A stretch of 64,000 nt of DNA from Halococcus saccharolyticus DSM 5350 (GTDB lineage Archaea; Halobacteriota; Halobacteria; Halobacteriales; Halococcaceae). The translations under genes and the position numbers were made by a program. Location of the stretch: assembly GCF_000336915.1 (NCBI RefSeq), contig NZ_AOMD01000015.1:138193-202192 (forward strand). Reading direction: 5' to 3'. Shown here piece after piece: positions 15,330 to 23,401 of the stretch. The notes beneath the pieces are model-generated. The model saw nothing but the letters and a program-made list of their open reading frames with translations, ran no database searches and was not told the DNA's origin. Position 1 is the first letter of the stretch. Each line of letters begins with the position of its first letter.

Positions 15330-16499
15330 ATGGCGCTCGAAATCACTCGGATCGAGACCATGGAGTTCGCCTACCCGCTCGAAGACGTCGGCTCGGACGA
15401 GGGGTTCAACCTCGCCTACGAGCCGGGAACGACCACCGAGCGGCGGCTGTTCGCGATCGAGGTTCACACCGACGGCGACGTGACGGGACGGTTCGTCGGC
15501 GGCAACTCGCCTGCCTTCGCCCAGATCCACGAGGTCGCCGACTACCTTATCGGGAAGGACCCGCTCCGCCGCGAACGCCACTGGAGCGAGATGAAACGCG
15601 GCCTCCGGAAGTACGATCGGATGGGAATTGGCCCCGTCGACATCGCGCTCTGGGACCTCGCGGGCAAACACTACGACGCGTCGATCAGCGAACTCCTCGG
15701 TCGCTACCGCGATCGGCTGCCGGCGTACGCCTCGACCTACCACGCCGACGACAACGGCGGGCTCGACTCGCCCGAGGCGTACGCCGAGTTCGCCGCCGAG
15801 TGCGCCGAAATGGGGTATGGAGGATTCAAGATCCACGGCTGGGGCGGCAGTGACGAAGCCCGGGACATTGACCGCGAGGTCGCCACCGTCCGCGCGGTCG
15901 GCGAACGCGCACCCGACGAGATGGATCTGATGATCGACCCCGCCTGCGAGTACGAAACCTTCGCCGACGCGCTGAAGGTCGGTCGCGCGTGTGACGAACA
16001 GGAATTCTTCTGGTACGAGGACCCGTTCCGCGACGGCGGTATCTCCCAGGAAGCTCACAAGCGCCTCCGCCAGCGGATCGACACGCCACTCCTCCAGACC
16101 GAACACGTCCGGGGGCTCGAACCCCACGTCGACTTCATCGCAAGCGAGGCGACCGATTCGCTGCGAGCCGATCCGGAGTACGACGGGGGGATCACGGGCG
16201 CGATGAAGCTCGCGCACGCCGCCGAGGGGTTCGGTGCCGACGTCGAGATCCACTCGCCGGGTCCGGCCCAGCGCCACTGCATGGCTGCGATTCGGAACTC
16301 GAACTACTACGAGATGGCGCTGGTCCACCCCGACTGCGACAACACCGCACCGCCGATCTACGAAGAGGGGTACGACGATCAGCTCGATACCATCGACAGC
16401 GATGGGACCGTTCCTGTTCCCGATGGACCCGGACTGGGTGTCGACTACGACTGGTCGTACATCGAAGATCAGATGAAGGGCGGCAGAACCTACGAGTAA
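15330..16499 (+). CDS. Enolase-superfamily enzyme (mandelate racemase/muconate lactonizing type)
   Basis: 389 residues with the N-terminal capping domain (MALEITRIETMEFAYPL...) and a TIM barrel. KIHGWG provides the KxH base motif, DLMIDPACEY and FFWYEDPF carry metal-binding acidic residues, and LLQTEHVRG and SPGPAQRH follow. These mark a mandelate-racemase-subgroup enzyme acting on a carboxylate, often a sugar acid. No sugar-metabolism neighbours are seen, so the substrate is open. Confidence 0.88.
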   Translation: MALEITRIETMEFAYPLEDVGSDEGFNLAYEPGTTTERRLFAIEVHTDGDVTGRFVGGNSPAFAQIHEVADYLIGKDPLRRERHWSEMKRGLRKYDRMGIGPVDIALWDLAGKHYDASISELLGRYRDRLPAYASTYHADDNGGLDSPEAYAEFAAECAEMGYGGFKIHGWGGSDEARDIDREVATVRAVGERAPDEMDLMIDPACEYETFADALKVGRACDEQEFFWYEDPFRDGGISQEAHKRLRQRIDTPLLQTEHVRGLEPHVDFIASEATDSLRADPEYDGGITGAMKLAHAAEGFGADVEIHSPGPAQRHCMAAIRNSNYYEMALVHPDCDNTAPPIYEEGYDDQLDTIDSDGTVPVPDGPGLGVDYDWSYIEDQMKGGRTYE

Positions 16500-16547
16500 C
16501 GCAGCGTCAGCGTCCGACGATCAGCAGTCACGGGGCGGCCCGACGTC

Positions 16548-17528
16548 TCACTTCGAATCGGAGTCGAGTGCGGTCGCCGGACGGGAGTCACGCCGACGAG
16601 CGACGAGCGCGGCGACACCGAATACGACGACCAGCAGGAGTCCGAAGACGAACGCCAGCGTACTCAGGCTGAGGTTCGACAGGATTCCACCACTCTCGCC
16701 CGAGGCACCGGTCGTGTTCGTCTCGTTTGCCGTGGTGCCGGGTGTCGTCGTCACATCAGTCGCGATCGTTCGCGGTGGCTCGGTCGTCGCTTCCGTTGTC
16801 GTCGGCGTTTGAGTCGCCGTCGTGGTGTCTGTCGAGGCCGGTGTGGCCGTCTGCGTTTCTGTCTCCGTCTGCGTGGCCGTCTCCGTCGGCGTTGGTGTCG
16901 GCGTCGCGGTCGGTGTGGGTGTCGGCGTCGGTGTATCTGTTGGCGTCGGGGTTGGCGTAGGGGTCTGGGTCGTTGTCGGCGTCGGCGTCGGGGTCGGGGT
17001 TGGGGTTGGCGTAGGCGTTTCCGTCGTTGTTGTAGTCGTGGTCGTCGTCGGTGGCGTTTCCGAGAACGAGCCTGGATCGACTTCCTCGCCGTTGACGAGA
17101 ACGGTTACCGGGCCACCGCTGACGCTGAACGACGTAACCTCTCCGGCGAACTGGAAGCTGTCTTCGCCGCCCTCAGCGGTCGAGCCGGTGGCTCTGGTGC
17201 CGGAGGCTTCGTCGGGGACCACCGCGTCGTCTTCGGTGTCCGCTCCGCTCCCTGGCTCGATCCGCTCGCTCACCGTGATGGTGTAGTTCGCCCGTTCGTC
17301 GCTGGTGCTTTGAATGGTGATCGTGTTCGACAGCTGGGATGACTGTGCGTAGCCCGATCCGAGCTGGGCGACAGTCTCCCCGGAACTGCTCGACTCGATC
17401 GGCGCGTTCGCATCTACCGAGGGCTGGACTCCATCGTGGTCGGCGGTCGGGGCCGCGACGGCCGGCATCGTCGTCACTACGAGGACGCAGACTACAACCA
17501 CGATCACCGACGAAACGGACGAAGACAT
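16548..17528 (-). CDS. Secreted cell-surface protein with Thr/Pro-rich stalk and C-terminal membrane anchor
   Basis: 326 residues: signal peptide (about 1-25, VIVVVVCVLVVTTMPAVAA), a globular acidic domain (about 30-155) with SNTITIQST and VTSFSVSGGPVTVLVNG strands, a long T/P-rich linker (about 158-270) made largely of TP dipeptides and TET/TQT words, then a C-terminal hydrophobic helix (about 292-315) followed by ARRRDS. The linker is probably O-glycosylated. This is the plan of haloarchaeal envelope proteins anchored to the membrane; ligand unknown. Confidence 0.75.
   Translation of the reverse strand: MSSSVSSVIVVVVCVLVVTTMPAVAAPTADHDGVQPSVDANAPIESSSSGETVAQLGSGYAQSSQLSNTITIQSTSDERANYTITVSERIEPGSGADTEDDAVVPDEASGTRATGSTAEGGEDSFQFAGEVTSFSVSGGPVTVLVNGEEVDPGSFSETPPTTTTTTTTTETPTPTPTPTPTPTPTTTQTPTPTPTPTDTPTPTPTPTATPTPTPTETATQTETETQTATPASTDTTTATQTPTTTEATTEPPRTIATDVTTTPGTTANETNTTGASGESGGILSNLSLSTLAFVFGLLLVVVFGVAALVARRRDSRPATALDSDSK
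16830..17050. repeat. Low-complexity GT-rich tract encoding the TP-rich stalk
   Basis: On the plus strand the DNA is a run of GGCGTCGGTGT-type hexamers, coding on the complement for ACGCCGACACCG-type Thr-Pro repeats. Such tracts change length by slippage, so copy number probably differs between strains. Confidence 0.7.
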
Positions 17529-17640
17529 CGTCTGCTTCGCAGTAGCGACGAACGGCTAAATAACCCTGCGGTCGTGACTCGGTGAGAACCGCCCAGTACC
17601 CACCGGAACAGTTAGCATCGTCCATGGAGTGATTCCAGCC

Positions 17641-18144
17641 ATGAGCCTTCGTGCTCGTGACATCATGACGACCGACGTGAAGACGGTGCAGCCGGACGAG
17701 GACGTGAGTGACGTCCTCACCCGGCTGGCTCGGGCGTCGTTCAACGGGTTCCCGGTCGTCGACGACGAAGATCACGTCGTCGGGATCGTCACGCAGGGCG
17801 ATCTCGTCGATCTCTTCCAGCCCAGCGACCGCACGCTCTGGATCCCGATCGGGTTTCCGCCGTTCATCAGCTCGATCGACTACGCGGTCGATATCTCGTG
17901 GAACGATCTCGACGTCGGGATCGATCTCGCCAAACACGCCGGCAAACCCATCAGCAGCGTGATGACCGAGGACGTCGTGACCGTCGCTCCCGACGACGAT
18001 CTCGACCGGGTTCTCGAACTCCTCGCCGACGAGAACCGCGACATCAATCGCCTCCCCGTGATCGAAGACGAGCGACTCGTCGGTATCATCGCTCGGGAGG
18101 ACCTCCTGCGGACGCTCCGGGACGAGCGCGAACTCGCCTCCTGA
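17641..18144 (+). CDS. CBS-domain pair protein
   Basis: 167 residues, two CBS motifs: first MSLRARDIMTTDVKTVQPDEDVSDVL to about residue 60 with GFPVVDDEDHVVGIVTQGDL, second beginning SSVMTEDVVTVAPDDDLDRVLELL with NRLPVIEDERLVGIIAREDLL. A short insert with WIPIGFPPFISSIDYA lies between. Stand-alone CBS pairs bind adenosyl ligands and regulate partner proteins; the partner is not evident. The chosen ATG (17641) is preferred over one four codons earlier. Confidence 0.9.
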   Translation: MSLRARDIMTTDVKTVQPDEDVSDVLTRLARASFNGFPVVDDEDHVVGIVTQGDLVDLFQPSDRTLWIPIGFPPFISSIDYAVDISWNDLDVGIDLAKHAGKPISSVMTEDVVTVAPDDDLDRVLELLADENRDINRLPVIEDERLVGIIAREDLLRTLRDERELAS

Positions 18145-18231
18145 CTGGCACGAACGCGCTTTCGGCCAGCTTCCTGTGGCCTGTCTTTTCGACCCACAGT
18201 ATATTGACGTGGACGTCGAAGTCTGGGCAGT

Positions 18232-19101
18232 ATGGTACACTCGACGTGGGGCGACTGGTTCGTGCGCGACGAGATCGAGGCCACCGAACCGCAGGGACTC
18301 TCGGTGTGGTATCTCGGCTGCAACGGCTACGTCCTCCGCACCGCCGAGACGACCGTCTACCTCGACCCGTACTTCGGCGACGGTACTCCTCCGAGAACGA
18401 TCCGGATGATTCCGGTTCCGATCGATCCCGCGGATGCGACGCTGTGCGACGCCGTTCTGGTCACGCACGAACATATCGATCACACCCATCCACCCTCGTA
18501 CGGTCCGCTCGTCGAGGACTGTGGAGCCGAAATCCACGCACCGAGCGCGTCCTACGAACGGCCCGACTACGACGGCGATCTCCGCGCGCCCGACGACAAA
18601 CGCCACATCATCGAGCCCGGTGACGAGTTCGATGTCGGCGATCTCACCATCCACGTCCGGGGCGCGAACGACCCCGACGCCATCGAACCAGTGAGCTATG
18701 TCGTCGAGCACGACGCTGGTACCTTCTTCGCGGCGGGCGACTCCCGACCGGCTGACGCGTTCACCGATGTCGCCGGTGAGTTCGATCTCGATCTCGGCGT
18801 GCTTGCCTTCGGCTCCGTTGGCAACATCGTCCACACCGAGGACGACCCCACCGAAGCCCGCCCGACGGAGTGGTACAACGACGGCGACCAGGTCGCGACC
18901 GCCGCGAACCAACTCGAACTCCATCGGTTGGTCCCCGTCCACTGGGACATGTGGCGCGGTGTCGGGGCCGATCCGGACGCCATCGCCGACCACGTCGCTT
19001 CCTACCGCTACCCGAACGTCGTCGAGACCGTCCGGATCGGTGACCGACTCGATGTCGGCGAGCCGGGTGTCGTCCCGCTTCGGGACGTCCGGGAACACTG
19101 A
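18232..19101 (+). CDS. Metallo-beta-lactamase-fold hydrolase, UlaG-like
   Basis: 289 residues. The metal motif VTHEHIDHTHPPSYG supplies HxHxDH, YLDPYF lies in the preceding strand region, FFAAGDSRPADAF gives the bridging aspartate and LVPVHWDMWRG the late histidine, arranged as in the UlaG/L-ascorbate-6-phosphate lactonase group. An AGTATATT element at 18198-18205 lies about 30 nt before the ATG. Substrate unknown in haloarchaea. Confidence 0.85.
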   Translation: MVHSTWGDWFVRDEIEATEPQGLSVWYLGCNGYVLRTAETTVYLDPYFGDGTPPRTIRMIPVPIDPADATLCDAVLVTHEHIDHTHPPSYGPLVEDCGAEIHAPSASYERPDYDGDLRAPDDKRHIIEPGDEFDVGDLTIHVRGANDPDAIEPVSYVVEHDAGTFFAAGDSRPADAFTDVAGEFDLDLGVLAFGSVGNIVHTEDDPTEARPTEWYNDGDQVATAANQLELHRLVPVHWDMWRGVGADPDAIADHVASYRYPNVVETVRIGDRLDVGEPGVVPLRDVREH

Positions 19102-19172
19102 GCGTCGACGGCTTGGCCTACCGCGAGGATCAACCTCCCACTGACGACCCGACTTTCCATCGACGGCGGGTG

Positions 19173-19179
19173 TATTAAG
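19173..19179 (+). promoter_or_regulatory. TATA box upstream of the SDR gene
   Basis: TATTAAG centred 29 nt before the ATG at 19205, consistent with a transcript starting a few nucleotides before the start codon. Confidence 0.45.
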
Positions 19180-19204
19180 CCGGTGGCGGCCGAGACCACC
19201 GAAC

Positions 19205-19999
19205 ATGGGCACCGCAAGCTTCGATTTCAGCGACGAGACCGTGATCGTCACCGGAGGCAGCGCCGGTATCGGCCGTGCGATCGCACTCGGGTTCGGCGAG
19301 GCGGGTGCGACGGTCGTGAACGCCGACGTGCGTGAGGACCCGAAGATGGAGGGCGAGGACGTCCCGACCCACGAGAAGATCGAAGAGTCGGGCGGCACAG
19401 GTGAGTACGTCGAGACCGACGTGTCCCAACCTGACGAGATCGAATCCGTGGTCGAAGCCGCCCGCGAGTTCGGCGGCGTCGACGTGATGATGAACAACGC
19501 CGCCGCCCAGCGACCGGGCACCTTCCTCGATGTCGATCAGGACACCTTCGATCTGCTCCACGACACCAACGTCCGGGGGTACTTCTTCGGCACACAGGCC
19601 GCCGCACAGGACATGATCGACCGCGGCGAGCCGGGCTGTATCGTCAACACTGCCTCGATCTCCTCGGAGGTCGCCCAGCACGACCAGGTTCAGTACGACT
19701 CCACGAAGGGCGCGATCAAGATGATCACCAAGGGAACGGCGCTCGAACTCGCCGAGCACGACATCCGGGTGAACGCGGTCGCGCCGGGCCAGATCGCCAC
19801 CGAGTTCACCGAGGGCTGGTCAGAGGAAGCCCAACAGGCCGCCGGCGAGGGCGGTGAAGGGTTCATCAAGCCCGTCCCGCTCGGCCGGGTCGGTCATCCA
19901 GACGACATCGCGGGCGCGGCGCAGTTCCTCGCGAGCGACGAAGCGTCGTACATCACCGGCGACATGGTGTTCATCGACGGCGGCTGGACGGCGATCTGA
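19205..19999 (+). CDS. SDR family oxidoreductase (glucose 1-dehydrogenase-like)
   Basis: 264 residues. VTGGSAGIGRAIAL is the cofactor loop, MMNNAAAQ the NNAG-type motif, NTASISSEVAQHDQVQYDSTKGA contains catalytic Ser, Tyr and Lys, and VAPGQIATEF and YITGDMVFIDGGWT are the usual C-terminal motifs. ADVRE after the second strand suggests NAD(H) preference (inference). Substrate class (sugar or 3-oxoacyl) is not decidable. Confidence 0.9.
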   Translation: MGTASFDFSDETVIVTGGSAGIGRAIALGFGEAGATVVNADVREDPKMEGEDVPTHEKIEESGGTGEYVETDVSQPDEIESVVEAAREFGGVDVMMNNAAAQRPGTFLDVDQDTFDLLHDTNVRGYFFGTQAAAQDMIDRGEPGCIVNTASISSEVAQHDQVQYDSTKGAIKMITKGTALELAEHDIRVNAVAPGQIATEFTEGWSEEAQQAAGEGGEGFIKPVPLGRVGHPDDIAGAAQFLASDEASYITGDMVFIDGGWTAI

Positions 20000-20077
20000 C
20001 TTCGGTCGGCCGGCTTCTCGAAATGCACCGATCCGACCGACCGCGGAGATTTTGTCAGCGCCGCGCGACGTCCGGAC

Positions 20078-21175
20078 ATGGACGATCGAATCCACGAACA
20101 TGCGGCGGTACTAGTCGACTGGAGCGCACGAGTCGAAGCAGGCGACGACGTCGTGATGAGCGTCTCGGAGGGGACGCACGATCTCGCGGTCGCGGTCGCC
20201 GAGAAAATCGGTGAACGTGGTGCGAACCTAGTGACGACCTACGGCTCCGCGGAGCTGAATCGCGCGTATCTCCGGGCCCACGACGGTGAATTCGACGACG
20301 ATCCCGACCACGAGCTCGCGCTGTTCGAAGAGAGCGACGTGGTACTCTCGCTCGGCGGCGGCCGGAACACGGCGGCCCAGATTGACGTGCCGGGCGAGGT
20401 GCGTGGTGCGTACTCGAAAGCCCGCGAGCGCACACGCGAAGCGCGAATGGACACCGACTGGGTTTCGACCGTGCACCCCACTCGATCGCTCGCCCAGCAG
20501 GCCGGGATGAGCTACGAAGCGTACCAGGAGTTCGTCTACGACGCCGTGCTCAGAGACTGGGAGGCGCTTGCCGACGAGATGAGCGAGATGAAGGAGATCC
20601 TTGACGAAGGCAGCGAGGTTCACCTCCGTAGCCAGGACACCGATCTCACGATGTCGATCGAGGGCCGGACTGCGGTGAACTCCACGGCATCGGTTGCCGA
20701 CGACAGTCACAACCTCCCGAGCGGCGAGGTGTTCACCGCGCCGCAGGCGACAACGGGCGAGGTCCGCTTCGACGTGCCGATGACGATCCGTGGGACGCGC
20801 ATCGAGGACGTGTGGCTCGAATTCGACGACGGCGAGGTGGTCGACTACAACGCGGCACGCAACTCCGAAGTGATCGGCGAACTCCTCGACACCGACGAGG
20901 GCGCGCGCCGGCTCGGCGAACTCGGGATCGGGATGAATCGTGGCATCGACCGCCCCACTGACAACATCCTGTTCGACGAGAAGATGGCCGAAACCGTCCA
21001 TCTCGCGCTCGGCCGCGCCTACGACGCCTGCCTCCCTGACGGCGAGTCGGGCAACGACAGCGCGATCCACACCGACTTGATCACCGACGTGAGCGACGAC
21101 TCGACGCTCGCCGTCGACGGCGAAATCATCCAGCGAAACGGCACGTTCCGCTGGGAGGACGGGTTCGAGGGATAG
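20078..21175 (+). CDS. Aminopeptidase, M29 family (thermophilic metalloprotease)
   Basis: 365 residues with the M29 layout. Metal ligands are visible as Glu in NLPSGEVFTAPQ, Glu/His in FDEKMAETVHLALGRAYDAC, and the terminal HTDLITDVSDDSTLAVDGE. The N-terminal domain begins DDRIHEHAAVLVDWSARVEAGD. Members form dimers that remove N-terminal residues from peptides with Zn, Co or Mn. Full length. Confidence 0.92.
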   Translation: MDDRIHEHAAVLVDWSARVEAGDDVVMSVSEGTHDLAVAVAEKIGERGANLVTTYGSAELNRAYLRAHDGEFDDDPDHELALFEESDVVLSLGGGRNTAAQIDVPGEVRGAYSKARERTREARMDTDWVSTVHPTRSLAQQAGMSYEAYQEFVYDAVLRDWEALADEMSEMKEILDEGSEVHLRSQDTDLTMSIEGRTAVNSTASVADDSHNLPSGEVFTAPQATTGEVRFDVPMTIRGTRIEDVWLEFDDGEVVDYNAARNSEVIGELLDTDEGARRLGELGIGMNRGIDRPTDNILFDEKMAETVHLALGRAYDACLPDGESGNDSAIHTDLITDVSDDSTLAVDGEIIQRNGTFRWEDGFEG

Positions 21176-21245
21176 CCGACACCGGGTTTGGCGATCGGTG
21201 CGAGCGACTGGTGGACCGTTTTCGGCGGCGATTCGTGGGGCTGGC

Positions 21246-21275
21246 GTGATCGATCGGGGACCGGTCCGCGATCAC
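21246..21275. promoter_or_regulatory. Inverted repeat, possible operator
   Basis: GTGATCG (21246-21252) and CGATCAC (21269-21275) are perfect inverted repeats, with the palindrome GGACCGGTCC between them. The element ends 12 bp before the TATA box of the zinc-finger gene, a position where archaeal activators and repressors bind. Confidence 0.35.
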
Positions 21276-21286
21276 TCTTGGAGAAA

Positions 21287-21294
21287 GTATTTAA
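21287..21294 (+). promoter_or_regulatory. TATA box (GTATTTAA) of the zinc-finger gene
   Basis: Near-consensus TATA element 42 nt before the ATG at 21333, predicting a leader of about 16 nt. Confidence 0.55.
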
Positions 21295-21332
21295 CCGTTG
21301 TGGCCGATCCCTCAGGTAGGAGCTGCCGTCGG

Positions 21333-21503
21333 ATGAGCTATCTCGATCGACTCAGGCGACGCGTGGGCGAGGCCGACCGCAACGACGCGGAGTACGAGTG
21401 CACTGGCTGTGGAGCGGGATTCGACAGACGCCGGCAGGTGTGTCCGGAGTGCGGGGGCTACTCGATCAGGCGACGTGAGTGGAGCCCAGCATCGGTCCGG
21501 TGA
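21333..21503 (+). CDS. Small zinc-ribbon protein, 56 aa
   Basis: Begins MSYLDRLRRRVGEADRN; carries two CxxC knuckles, CTGCG and CPECGG, 13 residues apart, the pattern of the many small CPxCG zinc-finger proteins of haloarchaea. Flanks are basic (RRRQ, RRREW), compatible with nucleic-acid binding. Function unknown. Own TATA box and inverted repeat lie upstream. Confidence 0.8.
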   Translation: MSYLDRLRRRVGEADRNDAEYECTGCGAGFDRRRQVCPECGGYSIRRREWSPASVR

Positions 21504-21525
21504 GCCCGGCTACGGGAGCGTTCGA

Positions 21526-22530
21526 TCACTCCCACCAGTCACTTCTGCGTTCTTCGTCGCTTGTCGACGCTCGGAGCGGTGGCGGGTACGCCGCCCCGTC
21601 GCCGGGTTCGAAGCCGAATCCGAGCGCGAGGTGGCGCGCGACGTGCCATCCGGTTGCGTCGGTGTCGACGTCGGAGAGGGCGATGTCGACACGGGTGTAG
21701 CGTTCGATCGCACTGTCGCCGTCGGGATCGGTACCGTAGACCGAGCCACATGATCCCGAGCCGTCCCCGCAGGGCGGACCGTCCTGGAAGTAGATCACCA
21801 CGTCGGCGTTCTCGAACGACGAGACGCGTTCGAAAGAGACGTTGTCGGGAACTCGACCCGCCGCGCCGCGGTCGTAGTAGTCGAGCGCGTGGTCGATCTG
21901 CTCGCGGACTGCGGCACGCTCGTCGGCCGGGACGGCGTCGAGATCGGCGAACACCGCGAGCGTCGGGTCGGCCCACGGGAGCGTGCGCTCGCTCGCGTTG
22001 GGCTCGGGCAGCATCGTGAGCGACGCCCGCGATCGCATCAGTTGGGTCGGTTCGTCGCTGTGATCCAGCCCGAGCGTGTGGCCGAGTTCGTGTTTGAGCA
22101 CCTGGACGGTCGATTCGTTCGAGAGATCGTCGAGGATGCGAACGTCGACCGTGTCGGCGGCCTGGGGCGGACTGGTGATCCGTGGTGCACAGCCCGCGGC
22201 CGTTTCGACCTCGCCACAACGGTCGAGCGATCGCTGGAACGTCACCCGGAGGTCGGGATCGGTCGCGTTCGGCGCGAGTGTGAAGTTTACCTCGAAGTCG
22301 AGATAGCGCTCGTCGTTGCGTTCCCAGTACGAAAGCGCCTCGCGCACTAGGGGGTCGAAGGCTCGATCGGTCTCGCCCGGATCGACCGCGACGGTCAGTT
22401 CGTCGTCGGGGTAGGGGTTGTCGGGATCGCCCGCGTAGCCGGCGAGTTCGTCGGGGAGCGCGCCGCCTGCGCAGCCGGCGAGAACCACGAGACACACCAC
22501 CGCGAGCGCGCGGGCGATCCCGGCCATCAT
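21526..22530 (-). CDS. Matrixin-like metalloprotease lipoprotein with a second, degenerate protease-like half
   Basis: About 334 residues from MMAGIARALAV; a start nine codons earlier is possible. An N-terminal hydrophobic segment ends VVLAGCAGG, a lipobox. The first half carries VLKHELGHTLGLDH, the HExxHxxGxxH zinc signature of matrixins (M10/M12-like). The second half repeats the same order of strands (ADVVIYFQDGP against PDLRVTFQRSL) but reads HVARHLALGFGFEPGD, where the catalytic Glu is Ala and the third His is lost. An extracellular anchored peptidase is expected, with one active domain. Confidence 0.82.
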   Translation of the reverse strand: MMAGIARALAVVCLVVLAGCAGGALPDELAGYAGDPDNPYPDDELTVAVDPGETDRAFDPLVREALSYWERNDERYLDFEVNFTLAPNATDPDLRVTFQRSLDRCGEVETAAGCAPRITSPPQAADTVDVRILDDLSNESTVQVLKHELGHTLGLDHSDEPTQLMRSRASLTMLPEPNASERTLPWADPTLAVFADLDAVPADERAAVREQIDHALDYYDRGAAGRVPDNVSFERVSSFENADVVIYFQDGPPCGDGSGSCGSVYGTDPDGDSAIERYTRVDIALSDVDTDATGWHVARHLALGFGFEPGDGAAYPPPLRASTSDEERRSDWWE

Positions 22531-22576
22531 CGGGAGGTGGAGCGACGCGGGTATCATGTTTGCGGCGTGGTTGCGG

Positions 22577-22620
22577 CTGCGGTGCGGGCCTGGCGGATCG
22601 AGGGCGAGGCGCGCGAGCGA
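22577..22620. repeat. Dispersed repeat, family B fragment
   Basis: GCGGTGCGGGCCTGGCGGAT followed by CGAGGGCGAG matches one end of the family B repeats (inverted relative to the 14011-14145 copy). It follows the 5' end of the matrixin gene. Confidence 0.45.
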
Positions 22621-22739
22621 AGCGAGCGCGATTCACCGTGAACGAGCGACTGTAGGGAGCGAGTGAGCGGGCGTTTTTAGTCCAGGTTTTTGCGGGGAGG
22701 GATACCCGCAGCGCGCCATGGGCGCGCGAGGATACCCCT

Positions 22740-22924
22740 CTTCGTAAAACGCTCTTGTGAAGCACATTGTTGGTAACGACCGAGTTGCTCGAGTGGGGTT
22801 CCCTGAATGGGTGAACGAGGTAGCGAAACTAGCGAATCAATCGCCTTCTGATTCGCTCTTCAAAGAACGAAACTGTCCGATAGCGCTCCACCAACAATCT
22901 CCTTCAGAAGAGCGTCGTAAAAAG
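22740..22924. repeat. 185-bp element bounded by 34-bp imperfect inverted repeats (MITE-like)
   Basis: The left end (22740-22773) and the reverse complement of the right end (22891-22924) agree at 27 of 34 positions, both containing ACGCTCTT, TGAAG and ATTGTTGG. The inside has lower GC and no ORF, and includes a 9-bp stem AGCGAATCA/TGATTCGCT around 22830-22858. Size and structure suit a non-autonomous miniature transposable element; no target-site duplication is obvious. The right end abuts the 3' end of the RNase P RNA gene and supplies its T-run. Confidence 0.55.
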
Positions 22925-23360
22925 TGGCTGGGGAGGAGTAAGCCCCCTTCTGTTCGTCCCGGCATTCGGCTGAGCGTCCGCATCCCTGCCGGGCTACCGT
23001 GCGGCTCGCGCCGCGTGGTGCGGACTTGCACCGGTGAGGATTCGCCGTTCCATCGATCCCTGCTCTTCGTTCCTCAGTGGGGTCTCCCTCGCCTCGCGGC
23101 TCGGTTCGCGCGCTCGCGGACTGGCTCGCGGGCGATGCCCGCTCGCTCGTTCCGGGGCGCGATGCGCCCCGTGCCGCTCGCGCCGAGGAGGCGGCTTCGC
23201 CGCCTCCCGCACTTCACAGGTCCGAGCAGGACGTGTCGTTGCTGTTCCAGTGCCGACGGTCTCCCGTCCCGGGGTTTCCCCGGTCACCTGCCCGGCGGTG
23301 GGGGGACTTTCCTCGCGTGCGCGCCTGCCGGCGCGCCGCGGTGGCCAGGCTCTCCCTGCC
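22925..23360 (-). ncRNA. rnpB: RNase P RNA
   Basis: Catalytic RNA that removes tRNA 5' leaders. On the complement the 5' conserved region GAGGAAAGTC is at 23305-23314, followed by CCCCCCACCGCCGGGCAGG, and the 3' conserved region ACAGAAGGGGGCTTA is at 22939-22953; the two form the P4 core. GGTGCAAGTCCGCACC matches an L15-type loop. The ends pair as P1: GGCAGGGAG at the 5' end with CTCCCCAGCC at the 3' end. A CTTTAT element (complement of 23384-23389) is 26 nt before the predicted 5' end, and TTTTT follows the 3' end. Length about 436 nt fits archaeal type A. Confidence 0.95.
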
Positions 23361-23383
23361 GATCGACGCTACGCTGCCGATCG

Positions 23384-23389
23384 ATAAAG
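23384..23389 (-). promoter_or_regulatory. TATA element of rnpB
   Basis: Complement reads CTTTAT, centred 26 nt upstream of the first P1 nucleotide, which independently supports the RNA 5' end placed at about 23360. Confidence 0.5.
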
Positions 23390-23401
23390 ATGGTTCGAAA
23401 A

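Noticed and set aside
16830..17050. Regular repeats considered as a CRISPR array or microsatellite
   Set aside because: No spacers; the periodicity is that of Thr-Pro codons inside an intact surface-protein gene.
17173..19521. 782-codon open frame on the minus strand
   Set aside because: Runs antisense to CBS and metallo-beta-lactamase genes with clear motifs; long antisense frames are common at this GC content.
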